Source of the DNA: Bacillota bacterium
Lineage (GTDB): Bacteria > Bacillota > Clostridia > Oscillospirales > Oscillospiraceae
Direction: 5' to 3'
Length of the DNA stretch: 42,105 nt
Assembly: GCA_021768085.1 (NCBI GenBank)
Contig: JAETOJ010000024.1
Coordinates: 1 to 42,105 of the forward strand
Positions 22,275 to 29,885 of the stretch are shown in pieces; position 1 is the stretch's first letter, and each line of letters starts with the position of its first letter. The notes beneath the pieces were generated by a model. That model worked only from the letters and a program-made list of their open reading frames with translations. It was not told the DNA's origin and searched no databases. The position numbers and the translations under genes are program-made.

Positions 22275-24182
22275 ATGATTGACATACAGCTGACCGGCCT
22301 CGTCAAGGAGTTCGAGGTCGGCAAACGGATACTGGACGGCTTCTCCCTCCAGATCGACCAGGGGGAGCGGGTGGGCCTGCTGGGCCGGAACGGCGCGGGC
22401 AAGACCACCATCTTCCGCATGATGACCGGGCAGGTGGATCCGGATGAGGGCACGGTGTCCATCGCCCCGGGCAAGCGGTTGGGGCTCATCTCCCAGATCC
22501 CGGTGTATCCCGAGGGCTACACCGTCCGGGATGTGCTGGACACCGCCTTCGCCCCCCTCCATGCCATGGAGGCGGAGCTGGCGGATCTGGCCGCGAAAAT
22601 GGCCGACGGGGACGACCCCGGGGTGCTGGCCCGGTACGACAAGCTCACCGCCGCCTTCGAGGCCGGGGGCGGCTACGACACCGAGACCCGGCTCAATAAG
22701 GTCTGCAACGGCCTGGGCATCGGGGACGGGATGCGCTCCCGCCCTTTTGACGCGCTGTCCGGCGGAGAAAAGACCCGGATCAACCTGGCCCGCCTGATCC
22801 TGGAGGACACCGATATCCTCCTGCTGGACGAGCCCACCAACCACCTGGATCTGAACGCCACCGAGTGGCTGGAAAGCTACCTGGAGCGGTTCAAGGGCAC
22901 GGTGCTGGCCATCTCCCACGACCGCTGGTTTCTGGACAAGGTAGTCAAGCGGGTGGCGGAGATCCAGGACGGCAGGGCGGAGCTGTACTCCGGCAACTAC
23001 TCCTTTTACGTGGAGGAGAAGGAGCGCCGCTATCAGGAGCGGCTGAAGCAGTACGAAAAGGAGCAGGCCAAGATCGCCCAGCTGGAGGCCGCGGCGGAGC
23101 AGATGCGCCTGTGGGCCTTCAAGGGCAACGACAAGCAGTACCGCCGGGCCATCAACATGGAGCGGCGGATTGAGCGAATGCGCACCACGGACAAGCCCAC
23201 CCGCGAGCGAAAGCTGGCCACCCGCTTCGGTGAGCGGGAGTTCCACGGCGACGAGGCCCTGGTGGTGACGGAGCTGAAGAAGTCTTTCGGGGCGCGCACC
23301 CTGTTTGACCACATCAACCTGGAGGTGGCGGGAGGCGAGCGGATCGCCCTCTTAGGCGACAACGGCACCGGCAAGTCCACCTTTATCAAGCTGATCATGG
23401 GGGAGGAGGCCCCGGACTCCGGTTCCATCTACCTGGGGCCGTCCATCCGGATCGGCTACCTGCCCCAGATCATCCACTTCGACCGGCCCGACCGCAACCT
23501 GGTGGACACCATGCTCTACGCCCAGAACTGCTCCACCCAGGAGGCCCGGGATCGGCTGGCGGCCTTCAAATTCCGGGGGGAGGACGTGTTTAAGCAGGTA
23601 TCCGCCCTGTCCGGCGGGGAGCAGTCGAGGCTGCGTCTGTGTATGCTGATGGATAGCCGGATCAATCTGCTGATTCTGGACGAGCCCACCAACCACCTGG
23701 ACATCGACTCCCGGGAGTGGATCGAGGAGGCGGTGGAGGAGTACGGCGGCAATCTGCTGTTCGTCTCCCACGACCGGTATTTTATTGAGAAGTTTGCCAC
23801 CCGGGTGTGGATGCTGGAAAACGGGCAGATCACCGACTTCCATGGCACCTATGGCGAGTTCCGCGCCTTCCGGGAGCGACAGGATCAGCTGAAGAACGCC
23901 AAAGCCCCCGCGGTGGAATCGGAGAAACCCAAGGAGGACAAGCCCCGCCGGGCGGGCGGCACCAAGGAGCTGGAAAAGCAGGTGCGGGCCGCCGAGCGGG
24001 CGGTGGAAAAGGCGGAGGTGCGTTTGGACGAGCTGGCTCAGGAGGCGGAGGAGGCCGCGTCGGACTATTTAAAGCTCCAGGACGTGTATGCGGAGCGGGA
24101 GCGGCTGGAAGACGAGCTGGCCCATCTCTACGGGGAGTGGGAGCGGCTGGCGGCGGAATTAGAGGACGCAAGGGGGTCGTAA
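22275..24182 (+). CDS. ABC-F family ATPase (ribosome-associated type)
   Basis: This protein has two ABC ATPase domains and no membrane segments, the ABC-F layout of translation factors and ribosome-protection proteins. It has 635 residues. Domain 1 has Walker A GRNGAGKTT, signature LSGGEKTR and Walker B LLLDEPTNHLD. Then comes the interdomain linker (about 240-320, KERRYQERLKQYEKEQAKIAQLE), which in this family reaches the ribosome. Domain 2 has GDNGTGKST, LSGGEQSR and LLILDEPTNHLD. A charged C-terminal coiled coil (about 540-635) resembles that of YdiF/Uup types. Which subfamily, and whether it confers antibiotic resistance, cannot be decided here; location with murF and prfA suggests a housekeeping role. 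Confidence 0.93.
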   Translation: MIDIQLTGLVKEFEVGKRILDGFSLQIDQGERVGLLGRNGAGKTTIFRMMTGQVDPDEGTVSIAPGKRLGLISQIPVYPEGYTVRDVLDTAFAPLHAMEAELADLAAKMADGDDPGVLARYDKLTAAFEAGGGYDTETRLNKVCNGLGIGDGMRSRPFDALSGGEKTRINLARLILEDTDILLLDEPTNHLDLNATEWLESYLERFKGTVLAISHDRWFLDKVVKRVAEIQDGRAELYSGNYSFYVEEKERRYQERLKQYEKEQAKIAQLEAAAEQMRLWAFKGNDKQYRRAINMERRIERMRTTDKPTRERKLATRFGEREFHGDEALVVTELKKSFGARTLFDHINLEVAGGERIALLGDNGTGKSTFIKLIMGEEAPDSGSIYLGPSIRIGYLPQIIHFDRPDRNLVDTMLYAQNCSTQEARDRLAAFKFRGEDVFKQVSALSGGEQSRLRLCMLMDSRINLLILDEPTNHLDIDSREWIEEAVEEYGGNLLFVSHDRYFIEKFATRVWMLENGQITDFHGTYGEFRAFRERQDQLKNAKAPAVESEKPKEDKPRRAGGTKELEKQVRAAERAVEKAEVRLDELAQEAEEAASDYLKLQDVYAERERLEDELAHLYGEWERLAAELEDARGS

Positions 24183-24186
24183 GAAG

Positions 24187-24840
24187 ATGAAAGAGTATGC
24201 CAGCTATCGGGGTAGGAGCCGGGGCCGGGGGTGGCTGACGGCGTTGCTGGTGCTGGTGATTCTCGGCTTGCTGGCCTTCGGGGCGCTGGAGGTCTATATC
24301 GGCCTTCACAGCCGGGACAGGATGGCGGGCGATCCCCAGGTCATGGTGATCTTCGGCTGCCAGATGCGGAAGGACGGCCCATCCATTTTGCTCCGGGATC
24401 GGCTGGACACGGCGCTGGACTATCTGGAGGATCACCCGGATATGAAAATCGTGGTTACTGGCGGCAAGGGGGACGACGAGCACATCTCCGAAGCCCAGGG
24501 GATGTACGACTACCTCACCGCCCGCGGGGTAGACGGGGCGCAGATCTTCATGGAGGACAAGTCCCGGAACACCTGGCAGAATATCAACAACACCTTTGCC
24601 CTCATGGAGCGGGAGGGGTGGGATCTGACCGATGATGTGCTGCTGGTGTCCAGCGGGTTCCATCTGGCCCGCATCGAGATGCTCTGGGATCGGGTGCGCA
24701 CCGGCATTTTGTGGGATGAGGTATACAGCGATCAGTATATTTCTACCCTGGCCGCGCCGGTGAGCCACGCCCCCTCCCGGGTGCAGATGTTCTTCCGGGA
24801 GCCGCTGGCGCTGGTGAAATCGTTCTTGTTTGACAGGTGA
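24187..24840 (+). CDS. YdcF/SanA-family (DUF218) membrane-anchored protein
   Basis: This 217-residue protein has one N-terminal membrane segment (about 16-38, WLTALLVLVILGLLAFGALEV) after a basic start, and a DUF218 domain outside it. Family motifs: VMVIFGCQM near the start, LRDRLDTALDYL, KIVVTGGKGDDEHISEAQGMYDYL, the SRNTWQNINNT block and VLLVSSGFHLARIEML. Relatives such as E. coli SanA and ElyC affect envelope integrity and cell-wall precursor metabolism, which fits the ddl-murF neighbourhood; the biochemical activity is not established. It begins 4 bp after the ABC-F stop with only a weak AAGAAG site, so coupled translation is likely. Confidence 0.85.
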   Translation: MKEYASYRGRSRGRGWLTALLVLVILGLLAFGALEVYIGLHSRDRMAGDPQVMVIFGCQMRKDGPSILLRDRLDTALDYLEDHPDMKIVVTGGKGDDEHISEAQGMYDYLTARGVDGAQIFMEDKSRNTWQNINNTFALMEREGWDLTDDVLLVSSGFHLARIEMLWDRVRTGILWDEVYSDQYISTLAAPVSHAPSRVQMFFREPLALVKSFLFDR

Positions 24841-24865
24841 AGAATGCGTAGGGGAGGGAGATCCC

Positions 24866-25921
24866 ATAGACGAGCAATTGAAGGCTATTGAGCTGCGTTA
24901 TCAGGAACTGGAGGCCCGCCTGGCCGCCAATGAGACCTATGGCGACCCCGAGCTGGTGTCCCGGCTCAATCGGGAGCAGAAGGAGCTGGAGCCGCTGGTG
25001 ACGGCGTACCGGGCGCTGTGCCGCGCCCAGAGCGACCTGATAGATGCGGAGGAGCTGCGCTCCGACCCTGAGATGAAGGAGCTGGCCCAGCAGGAGATCG
25101 CCCAGGCAAAAGCGGATATGGATCGGCTGGAGCATGAGATCAAGGTGCTCCTTCTCCCCAAAGACCCCAACGACGGCAAAAACGTGATCCTGGAGATTCG
25201 GGCGGGCGTAGGCGGCGAGGAATCCGCCCTGTTCGCCCACTCCCTCACCCGGATGTATACCATGTACGCGGAAAAGCGGGGCTGGCGGGTGGAGGTCAAC
25301 TCCGCCAGCGAGACGGAGCTGGGCGGGGTGAAGGAGATCTCGTTCACCATCGAGGGGGACGGGGCCTGGTCAAGGCTCAAGTTTGAGAGCGGTGTCCACC
25401 GGGTACAGCGGGTGCCCGAGACCGAGTCCGGTGGGCGTGTCCACACCTCCACCGTGACGGTGGCGGTGCTGCCCGAGATGGAGACGGTGGACGTGCAGAT
25501 CAATCCCGCCGACGTGGAGATGCAGGTGTTCCGCGCCTCCGGGGCAGGGGGCCAACACATCAACAAGACCTCCTCCGCCGTGCGGCTCATCCACAAACCA
25601 ACAGGGACGGTGGTGGAGTGCCAGCAAGAGCGCTCCCAGTTCCAGAACCGGGAGAAGGCCATGCGGCTGCTGGCCTCCATCCTCTATGACCGGGAGCAGG
25701 AGCGCATTGAATCGGAGTACGGCGAGAACCGCCGCAGCCAGGTGGGCAGCGGGATGCGCAACGAGCGGATTCGCACCTATAATTTTCCCCAGGGGCGGCT
25801 CACCGACCACCGGGTGGGGCTGACACTGTATAAGCTGGACGCGGTGATGGACGGCGATCTGGACGAGATCATCGACGCCCTGACGACCGCCCGGCAAGCA
25901 GAACAACTTACTTTTTCTTGA
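24866..25921 (+). CDS. prfA: Peptide chain release factor 1, apparent ATA start
   Basis: RF1 recognises UAA and UAG stop codons and releases the peptide. Seen: the GGQ motif in FRASGAGGQHINKTSSAVR, the stop-codon-reading tripeptide PET in RVPETESGGRVHTST, and the usual N-terminal helices. No ATG, GTG or CTG start fits. The strong site GGGGAGGGAG (24851-24860) is spaced correctly for ATA at 24866, and IDEQLKAIELRYQELEARL aligns end to end with the normal start of RF1 (B. subtilis MLDRLKSIEERYEKL). Alternatives are TTG 24878, which loses four residues and is far from the site, or TTG 24830 inside ydcF. An error ATG to ATA in the sequence is possible. The last codons and stop lie within a palindromic repeat (25907-25965). 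Confidence 0.93.
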   Translation: MDEQLKAIELRYQELEARLAANETYGDPELVSRLNREQKELEPLVTAYRALCRAQSDLIDAEELRSDPEMKELAQQEIAQAKADMDRLEHEIKVLLLPKDPNDGKNVILEIRAGVGGEESALFAHSLTRMYTMYAEKRGWRVEVNSASETELGGVKEISFTIEGDGAWSRLKFESGVHRVQRVPETESGGRVHTSTVTVAVLPEMETVDVQINPADVEMQVFRASGAGGQHINKTSSAVRLIHKPTGTVVECQQERSQFQNREKAMRLLASILYDREQERIESEYGENRRSQVGSGMRNERIRTYNFPQGRLTDHRVGLTLYKLDAVMDGDLDEIIDALTTARQAEQLTFS

Positions 25922-25965
25922 GAGAAAAAGTAAGCAAAAGGGTCTAAGACCCGCGAGCTTGAAGC
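25907..25965. repeat. Three-palindrome intergenic repeat, copy 1 (overlaps the end of prfA)
   Basis: Three palindromes in a row: a 12-bp stem with CTTACTTTTTCT (25907-25918) and AGAAAAAGTAAG (25923-25934) around TGAG; the short GGGTCTAAGACCC; and GCGAGCTTGAAGC, a partial third. It is nearly identical over 59 bp to 29715-29773. The prfA stop TGA (25919-25921) is in the loop of the first stem, so the repeat supplies the final residues of RF1. Confidence 0.8.
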
Positions 25966-26047
25966 CGTTACCAACGTATCTGAGACCGTGTCGTATTGCG
26001 TCGGCAACGGGACACACTGTTGAAATGGGAAAGAGCATTTTAAGACT

Positions 26048-27322
26048 ATGTATACTCATGTTATCTTTGATTTGGACGGCACCCTGCTGAACACCATTGA
26101 CGATCTGGCGGACGCGGGCAACCACATATGCACCGCCCACGGCTGGCCCGTCCACACGGTGGACGAGTTCAAGCACATGGTGGGCAACGGCATTCCCAAG
26201 CTGGTGGAGCGGTTCGCTCCCACCGGGACAGACGGGGAGATACTGACCGGGGCGCTGGCGGAGTTCTCGGCCTACTACGACGCCCACAAGGAGGACAAGA
26301 CCGCTCCCTACCCCGGCGTGCCCGAGCTTTTGGCGGCGCTGAAGGGGCAGGGGGTGCGTATGGCGGTGCTGTCCAACAAGGCCAACGCCCTGGCGGAGCC
26401 GGTGGTGGAGCACTATTTCCCGGGAATGTTTGACGCGGTGCAGGGGGCCCTGCCCAACGCGCCGGTGAAGCCGGATCCCACCCTGCTGCGCTCCCTCATG
26501 GAGCGGTTGGGGGCGAGGCCGGAGACCACCCTCTTTGTGGGGGACAGTAACGTGGATGTGCTCACCGGGAAGAACGGCAGTCTCACGGTGGCGGGGGTGC
26601 TGTGGGGTTTCCGGGATCGGGCGGAGCTGGAGGGGGCCGGGGCGGACTGGATCGTCCACGCCCCGGAGCAGCTGACCGCCATCGTCGCGGGGACGGCGCG
26701 GCTGGATGCCGGACAGGCGGCCCTTGCCGCCGCCCTGCTGCGGGCGGGCAGGCTGGTGGCCCTGCCCACCGAGACGGTGTACGGCCTGGCCGCCGACGCC
26801 ACCCAGGAGAAGGCCGTTCAGGCCAATTACGACGCCAAGGGCCGCCCCGAGACCAAGCCGCTGAATGTGCTGGTGGATGGTATGGCTATGGTGGAAACGG
26901 TGTGCCGGGATATTCCGGCGGACGCCTACAAGCTGGCGGAGGCCTTCTGGCCCGGACCGCTGACCTTGATTCTGTGGGGGAACGGCGCCCTGCCCTCCAT
27001 CGTTCCCGCCGGGGGGGACACCCAGGGGGTGCGTTGCCCCGACCACCCGGCCACGCTGGCGGTGATCCGGGCGCTGGGCAGGCCGCTGGCCTGCCCCTCC
27101 GCCAACCGGTCGGGACAGTCCAGCCCCAAGTCGGCGGACGACGTGCTGGCCCAGCTGGGCGGGAAGATCGACGCCGTGTTGGACGGCGGGCCCTGCGCGG
27201 TGGGGGTGGAGTCCACCATCCTGGATCTCACCGTGACGCCCTACCGGATTCTACGGCAGGGCGGGCTGGCCCGGGCGGAGCTCGAGGCCCTGCTGGGCCC
27301 GGAAAAACTTGACAATACTTGA
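26048..27322 (+). CDS. Fusion of a HAD phosphatase and a threonylcarbamoyl-AMP synthase (TsaC/YrdC/Sua5-like)
   Basis: This is a two-domain protein of 424 residues. Residues 1-215 are a HAD-IA phosphatase of the Gph/PpaX kind: FDLDGTLLNT with Asp8 and Asp10, SN at 109-110, Lys141 (VKPDP) and GDSNVD with Asp166. Residues about 217-420 are a YrdC domain: LPTETVYGLAAD (239-250), the KGRP motif (264-267), PGPLTLIL, SANRSGQ (351-) and GVESTILDL (386-). TsaC makes threonylcarbamoyl-AMP from Thr, bicarbonate and ATP, for t6A37 of ANN-decoding tRNAs, and releases pyrophosphate. A HAD partner of PpaX type could remove that pyrophosphate (inference); a phosphoglycolate phosphatase is equally possible. 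A position just after prfA is the usual one for sua5-type genes, but prmC is absent here. The ribosome binding site is poor. Confidence 0.88.
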   Translation: MYTHVIFDLDGTLLNTIDDLADAGNHICTAHGWPVHTVDEFKHMVGNGIPKLVERFAPTGTDGEILTGALAEFSAYYDAHKEDKTAPYPGVPELLAALKGQGVRMAVLSNKANALAEPVVEHYFPGMFDAVQGALPNAPVKPDPTLLRSLMERLGARPETTLFVGDSNVDVLTGKNGSLTVAGVLWGFRDRAELEGAGADWIVHAPEQLTAIVAGTARLDAGQAALAAALLRAGRLVALPTETVYGLAADATQEKAVQANYDAKGRPETKPLNVLVDGMAMVETVCRDIPADAYKLAEAFWPGPLTLILWGNGALPSIVPAGGDTQGVRCPDHPATLAVIRALGRPLACPSANRSGQSSPKSADDVLAQLGGKIDAVLDGGPCAVGVESTILDLTVTPYRILRQGGLARAELEALLGPEKLDNT

Positions 27323-27341
27323 AGGGATTCAAAGACGCAAC

Positions 27342-27701
27342 ATGAACATAGAGGTAATCAATCAAACCGCCATTGTGCGGGAGCCGGGGGTGCTCATCAC
27401 CGACGGCCCCTCCGCCATGGATCTGCTGGCCACGGTGCGCTATGAGACGGGCTGCTCCGCCATGGTGCTCCGCAAGGAGCAGATCGACGAGCCCTTTTTC
27501 CGTCTGTCCACCGGGCTGGCGGGGGAGGTGCTGCAAAAATTTGTCAACTACCAGATGAAGCTGGCCATTGTGGGGGACTTCTCGGGCTATACCAGCAAGC
27601 CCCTTCGGGATTTCATTCGGGAGAGCAACGAGGGCCGCCACATCTGCTTCCAGCCCGACGAGGAGTCGGCCCTGACTTGGCTGGGGCGGGCGCAGGCATG
27701 A
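27342..27701 (+). CDS. DUF4180 domain protein
   Basis: This 119-residue cytoplasmic protein is recognisable as DUF4180 by IEVINQTAIVREPGVLITDG, SAMDLLATVRYETGCSAMVLRKE, FFRLSTGLAGEVLQKFVNYQMKLAIVGDFSGYTSKPLRDFIRESN and the end ALTWL. The fold has been linked to STAS-like proteins; the function is unknown. The stop overlaps the coaE start (ATGA at 27698-27701), so the two are translated together. No clear ribosome binding site precedes ATG 27342; expression may depend on coupling to the fusion gene 19 bp upstream. Confidence 0.85.
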   Translation: MNIEVINQTAIVREPGVLITDGPSAMDLLATVRYETGCSAMVLRKEQIDEPFFRLSTGLAGEVLQKFVNYQMKLAIVGDFSGYTSKPLRDFIRESNEGRHICFQPDEESALTWLGRAQA

Positions 27702-28303
27702 TAGTCATCGGTATCACCGGCCCCACCGGGGCGGGCAAGACCACGGTGCTCAACGTGCTCCGGGACATGGGCGGGGCGGTGGCGGACTGCGACGCGGTGT
27801 ACCACGACTTGCTGCGCGCCAGCGCCCCCCTGCGGGAGGAACTTCGGGCCCGGTTCGGAAAATCCATTTTTGATGAAACTGGGGACTTGCGCCGGAAGGA
27901 ACTTGGTGCTATTGTATTTGGGGATCCGGACGCGCTGGCGGATCTGAACGCCATCACCCACCGGCACATCGTGGCGGAGCTGCGTCGTCTCATCGCCCGG
28001 GGATCGGCGGAGGGCCGCCCCGCCATCGCCCTGGACGCCGTCGCCCTGCTGGAGAGCGGGGCGGGGGCGCTGTGCGATACCACCGTGGCGGTCACCGCCT
28101 CGGAGGAGCTGCGGGTGGGCCGGATCATGGCCAGGGAGGGCATTTCCGAGGACTACGCCCGGGCGCGGATCACGGCCCAGAAGCCGTCCGCCTGGTTCGA
28201 GGAGCGCTGCACCCACACCCTGCGCAACGACGGGGACAGGGAGGCGCTGGAGGCCAGTGCCCGGGCACTATTTCAGTCAATTCTTTGCAAGGAGGATTCA
28301 TAA
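27698..28303 (+). CDS. coaE: Dephospho-CoA kinase
   Basis: CoaE carries out the last step of coenzyme A synthesis, phosphorylating the ribose 3'-OH of dephospho-CoA with ATP. It has 201 residues, the normal length. The P-loop GPTGAGKTT is at residues 8-16; then DCDAVYHDLL (the D-x-D motif seen in this family), LRRKELGAIVFGDPDALADLNAITH, HRHIVAELR and the lid region EELRVGRIMAREGISEDYARARI. The ATG overlaps the DUF4180 stop. The start of the next gene follows 1 bp after its stop, and the AAGGAGG serving that gene lies inside coaE. Confidence 0.95.
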   Translation: MIVIGITGPTGAGKTTVLNVLRDMGGAVADCDAVYHDLLRASAPLREELRARFGKSIFDETGDLRRKELGAIVFGDPDALADLNAITHRHIVAELRRLIARGSAEGRPAIALDAVALLESGAGALCDTTVAVTASEELRVGRIMAREGISEDYARARITAQKPSAWFEERCTHTLRNDGDREALEASARALFQSILCKEDS

Positions 28304-28304
28304 C

Positions 28305-29714
28305 ATGGAAGAAAAGGAAAAGACAACCGGGCAGCAGCTGCGGGAGGCGCTGCTGAACCAGAAGAAAAACGGCTGGGATGTGGTGGACGAGGCCACCGAA
28401 AAGGCGGCCTTTGACTACTGCGAGGGCTACAAGACCTTCCTGGACAAGGGCAAGACCGAGCGGGACTGCGTGGACTACGCCGTGGAGCTGGCCGAGGCCG
28501 CGGGCTTTGTCCCCTTCGAGCGGGGCATGGAGCTCCAGCCCGGGATGAAGGTCTACCGGGTGAACCGGGGCCGGGCCGTCAACCTGGCCGTCATGGGCTC
28601 CGCGCCGCTGGATCAGGGCGTGTCCATCAGCGCCTCCCACATCGACAGCCCCCGGCTGGATCTGAAGCCCACCCCCTTGTATGAGGACAGCGAGCTGGCC
28701 TTCCTGAAAACCCATTACTACGGCGGCATCCGCAAGTACCAGTGGGTGACCATCCCCCTGGAGCTGCGGGGCGTGGTGGCCATGAAGGACGGCTCCATCG
28801 TCCACGTGTCCGTGGGCTCCCACCCCGGAGACCCCCTGTTCACCATCGACGATCTGCTGCCCCACCTGGGGGCGGAGCAGTCCAAAAAGCCCCTGGGGGA
28901 GGCCATCCCTGCCGAGTCGCTGAACATCCTGGTGGGCAGCCGCCCCCTGAAGGACGACGACGGCAAGGATCGGGTGAAGCTGGCGGTGATGAAGCTGCTT
29001 TACGACCACTACGGCATCCGGGAGCCGGACTTCATCTCCGCCGAGATCGAGGCCGTCCCCGCCTTCAACGCCGTGGACATCGGCTTCGACCGCACCCTCA
29101 TCGGGGCCTACGGCCAGGACGACCGGGTGTGCGGCTACGCGGGGCTGAAGGCCCTGCTGGATCTGGAGGGCGTGCCGGTGCGTACCGCCGTGTGCGTGCT
29201 GGCAGACAAGGAGGAGATCGGCTCCGAGGGCGTCAGCGGGATGCAGTCCGCCTTTTTTGAGACCTTTATCGGCGACCTGTGCGCCAGCCAGAAGGTGCCC
29301 CTGCGGGTGTGCCTGGAGAAGTCCTTCTGCCTGTCCACCGACGTGACGGCGGCCTTTGATCCCAACTTTGCCGACGTGTATGAGAAGAACAATTCCGCCC
29401 GGGTGAACTATGGCGTGGGCCTGTGCAAGTACACCGGCTCCCGGGGCAAGGGCGGCGCCTCCGACGCCGGGGCGGAGGCGGTGGCCTATATCCGACGCCT
29501 GCTGGACGACCGGGGTGTGCTGTGGCAGATGGCGGAGCTGGGCGCGGCGGACAAGGGGGGCGGCGGCACCGTGGCCTGCTATATGGCCAACCGCAACATC
29601 GACACCCTGGACGCCGGCGTGCCCGTGCTGAGTATGCACTCTCCCTTTGAGGTCACCTCCAAGCTGGACTGCTATATGACCTACGCCGCCTGCAAGGCGA
29701 TCTACGAGGGCTGA
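28305..29714 (+). CDS. Aminopeptidase, M18 family
   Basis: This zinc aminopeptidase of the M18 family (aspartyl aminopeptidase/aminopeptidase I type) has 469 residues, near the family norm. Metal-site motifs in order: ASHIDSPRLDLKP (first His and Asp), the bridging Asp and catalytic Glu region VLADKEEIGSEG, and SMHSPFEVTSKLD near the C-terminus with the last His. Also typical are YYGGIRKYQW, LNILVGSRPL and FDRTLIGAYGQDDRVC. It is cytoplasmic, removing N-terminal acidic or hydrophobic residues in characterised members; preference unknown here. AAGGAGG is 9 bases before the ATG. Copy 2 of the palindromic repeat begins immediately after the stop. Confidence 0.93.
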   Translation: MEEKEKTTGQQLREALLNQKKNGWDVVDEATEKAAFDYCEGYKTFLDKGKTERDCVDYAVELAEAAGFVPFERGMELQPGMKVYRVNRGRAVNLAVMGSAPLDQGVSISASHIDSPRLDLKPTPLYEDSELAFLKTHYYGGIRKYQWVTIPLELRGVVAMKDGSIVHVSVGSHPGDPLFTIDDLLPHLGAEQSKKPLGEAIPAESLNILVGSRPLKDDDGKDRVKLAVMKLLYDHYGIREPDFISAEIEAVPAFNAVDIGFDRTLIGAYGQDDRVCGYAGLKALLDLEGVPVRTAVCVLADKEEIGSEGVSGMQSAFFETFIGDLCASQKVPLRVCLEKSFCLSTDVTAAFDPNFADVYEKNNSARVNYGVGLCKYTGSRGKGGASDAGAEAVAYIRRLLDDRGVLWQMAELGAADKGGGGTVACYMANRNIDTLDAGVPVLSMHSPFEVTSKLDCYMTYAACKAIYEG

Positions 29715-29773
29715 CCTACTTTTTCTCGAGAGAAAAAGTAGGCAAAAGGGTCTTAGACCCGCGAGCTTGAAGC
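29715..29773. repeat. Three-palindrome intergenic repeat, copy 2
   Basis: Nearly identical to copy 1: CCTACTTTTTCT and AGAAAAAGTAGG around CGAG (29715-29742), then GGGTCTTAGACCC (a full 13-bp palindrome), then GCGAGCTTGAAGCTCGC, here a complete third palindrome running to 29777. It begins the base after the aminopeptidase stop. The base changes between copies in the first stem are compensatory (TTA/TAA to CTA/TAG), so base pairing is kept. Confidence 0.85.
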
Positions 29774-29836
29774 TCGCTGACGTCCCGGCCGGTAACCATA
29801 TCCCATGGAGCCCGGCGACGAAGGCTGTGTATAAAT

Positions 29837-29882
29837 AAAACCCCCCTTTTGCGGAAAAGCTATCCGGAAAAGGGGGCGTTTT
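29837..29882 (+). terminator. Hairpin ahead of the TepA-like gene that also contains its ribosome binding site
   Basis: AAAACCCCCCTTTT-CGG (29837-29854) pairs with CCG-AAAAGGGGG-GTTTT (29864-29882) with one bulge and one mismatch; the T-run follows at 29879-29883. It looks like a terminator for the aminopeptidase transcript. Its 3' arm holds AAAAGGGGG, the only plausible ribosome binding site for the ATG at 29886. Confidence 0.65.
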
Positions 29883-29885
29883 ATT

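Noticed and set aside
27309..27341. A separate promoter before the DUF4180 gene (TTGACA at 27309)
   Set aside because: No -10-like hexamer lies 15-19 bp downstream; cotranscription with the fusion gene is simpler.
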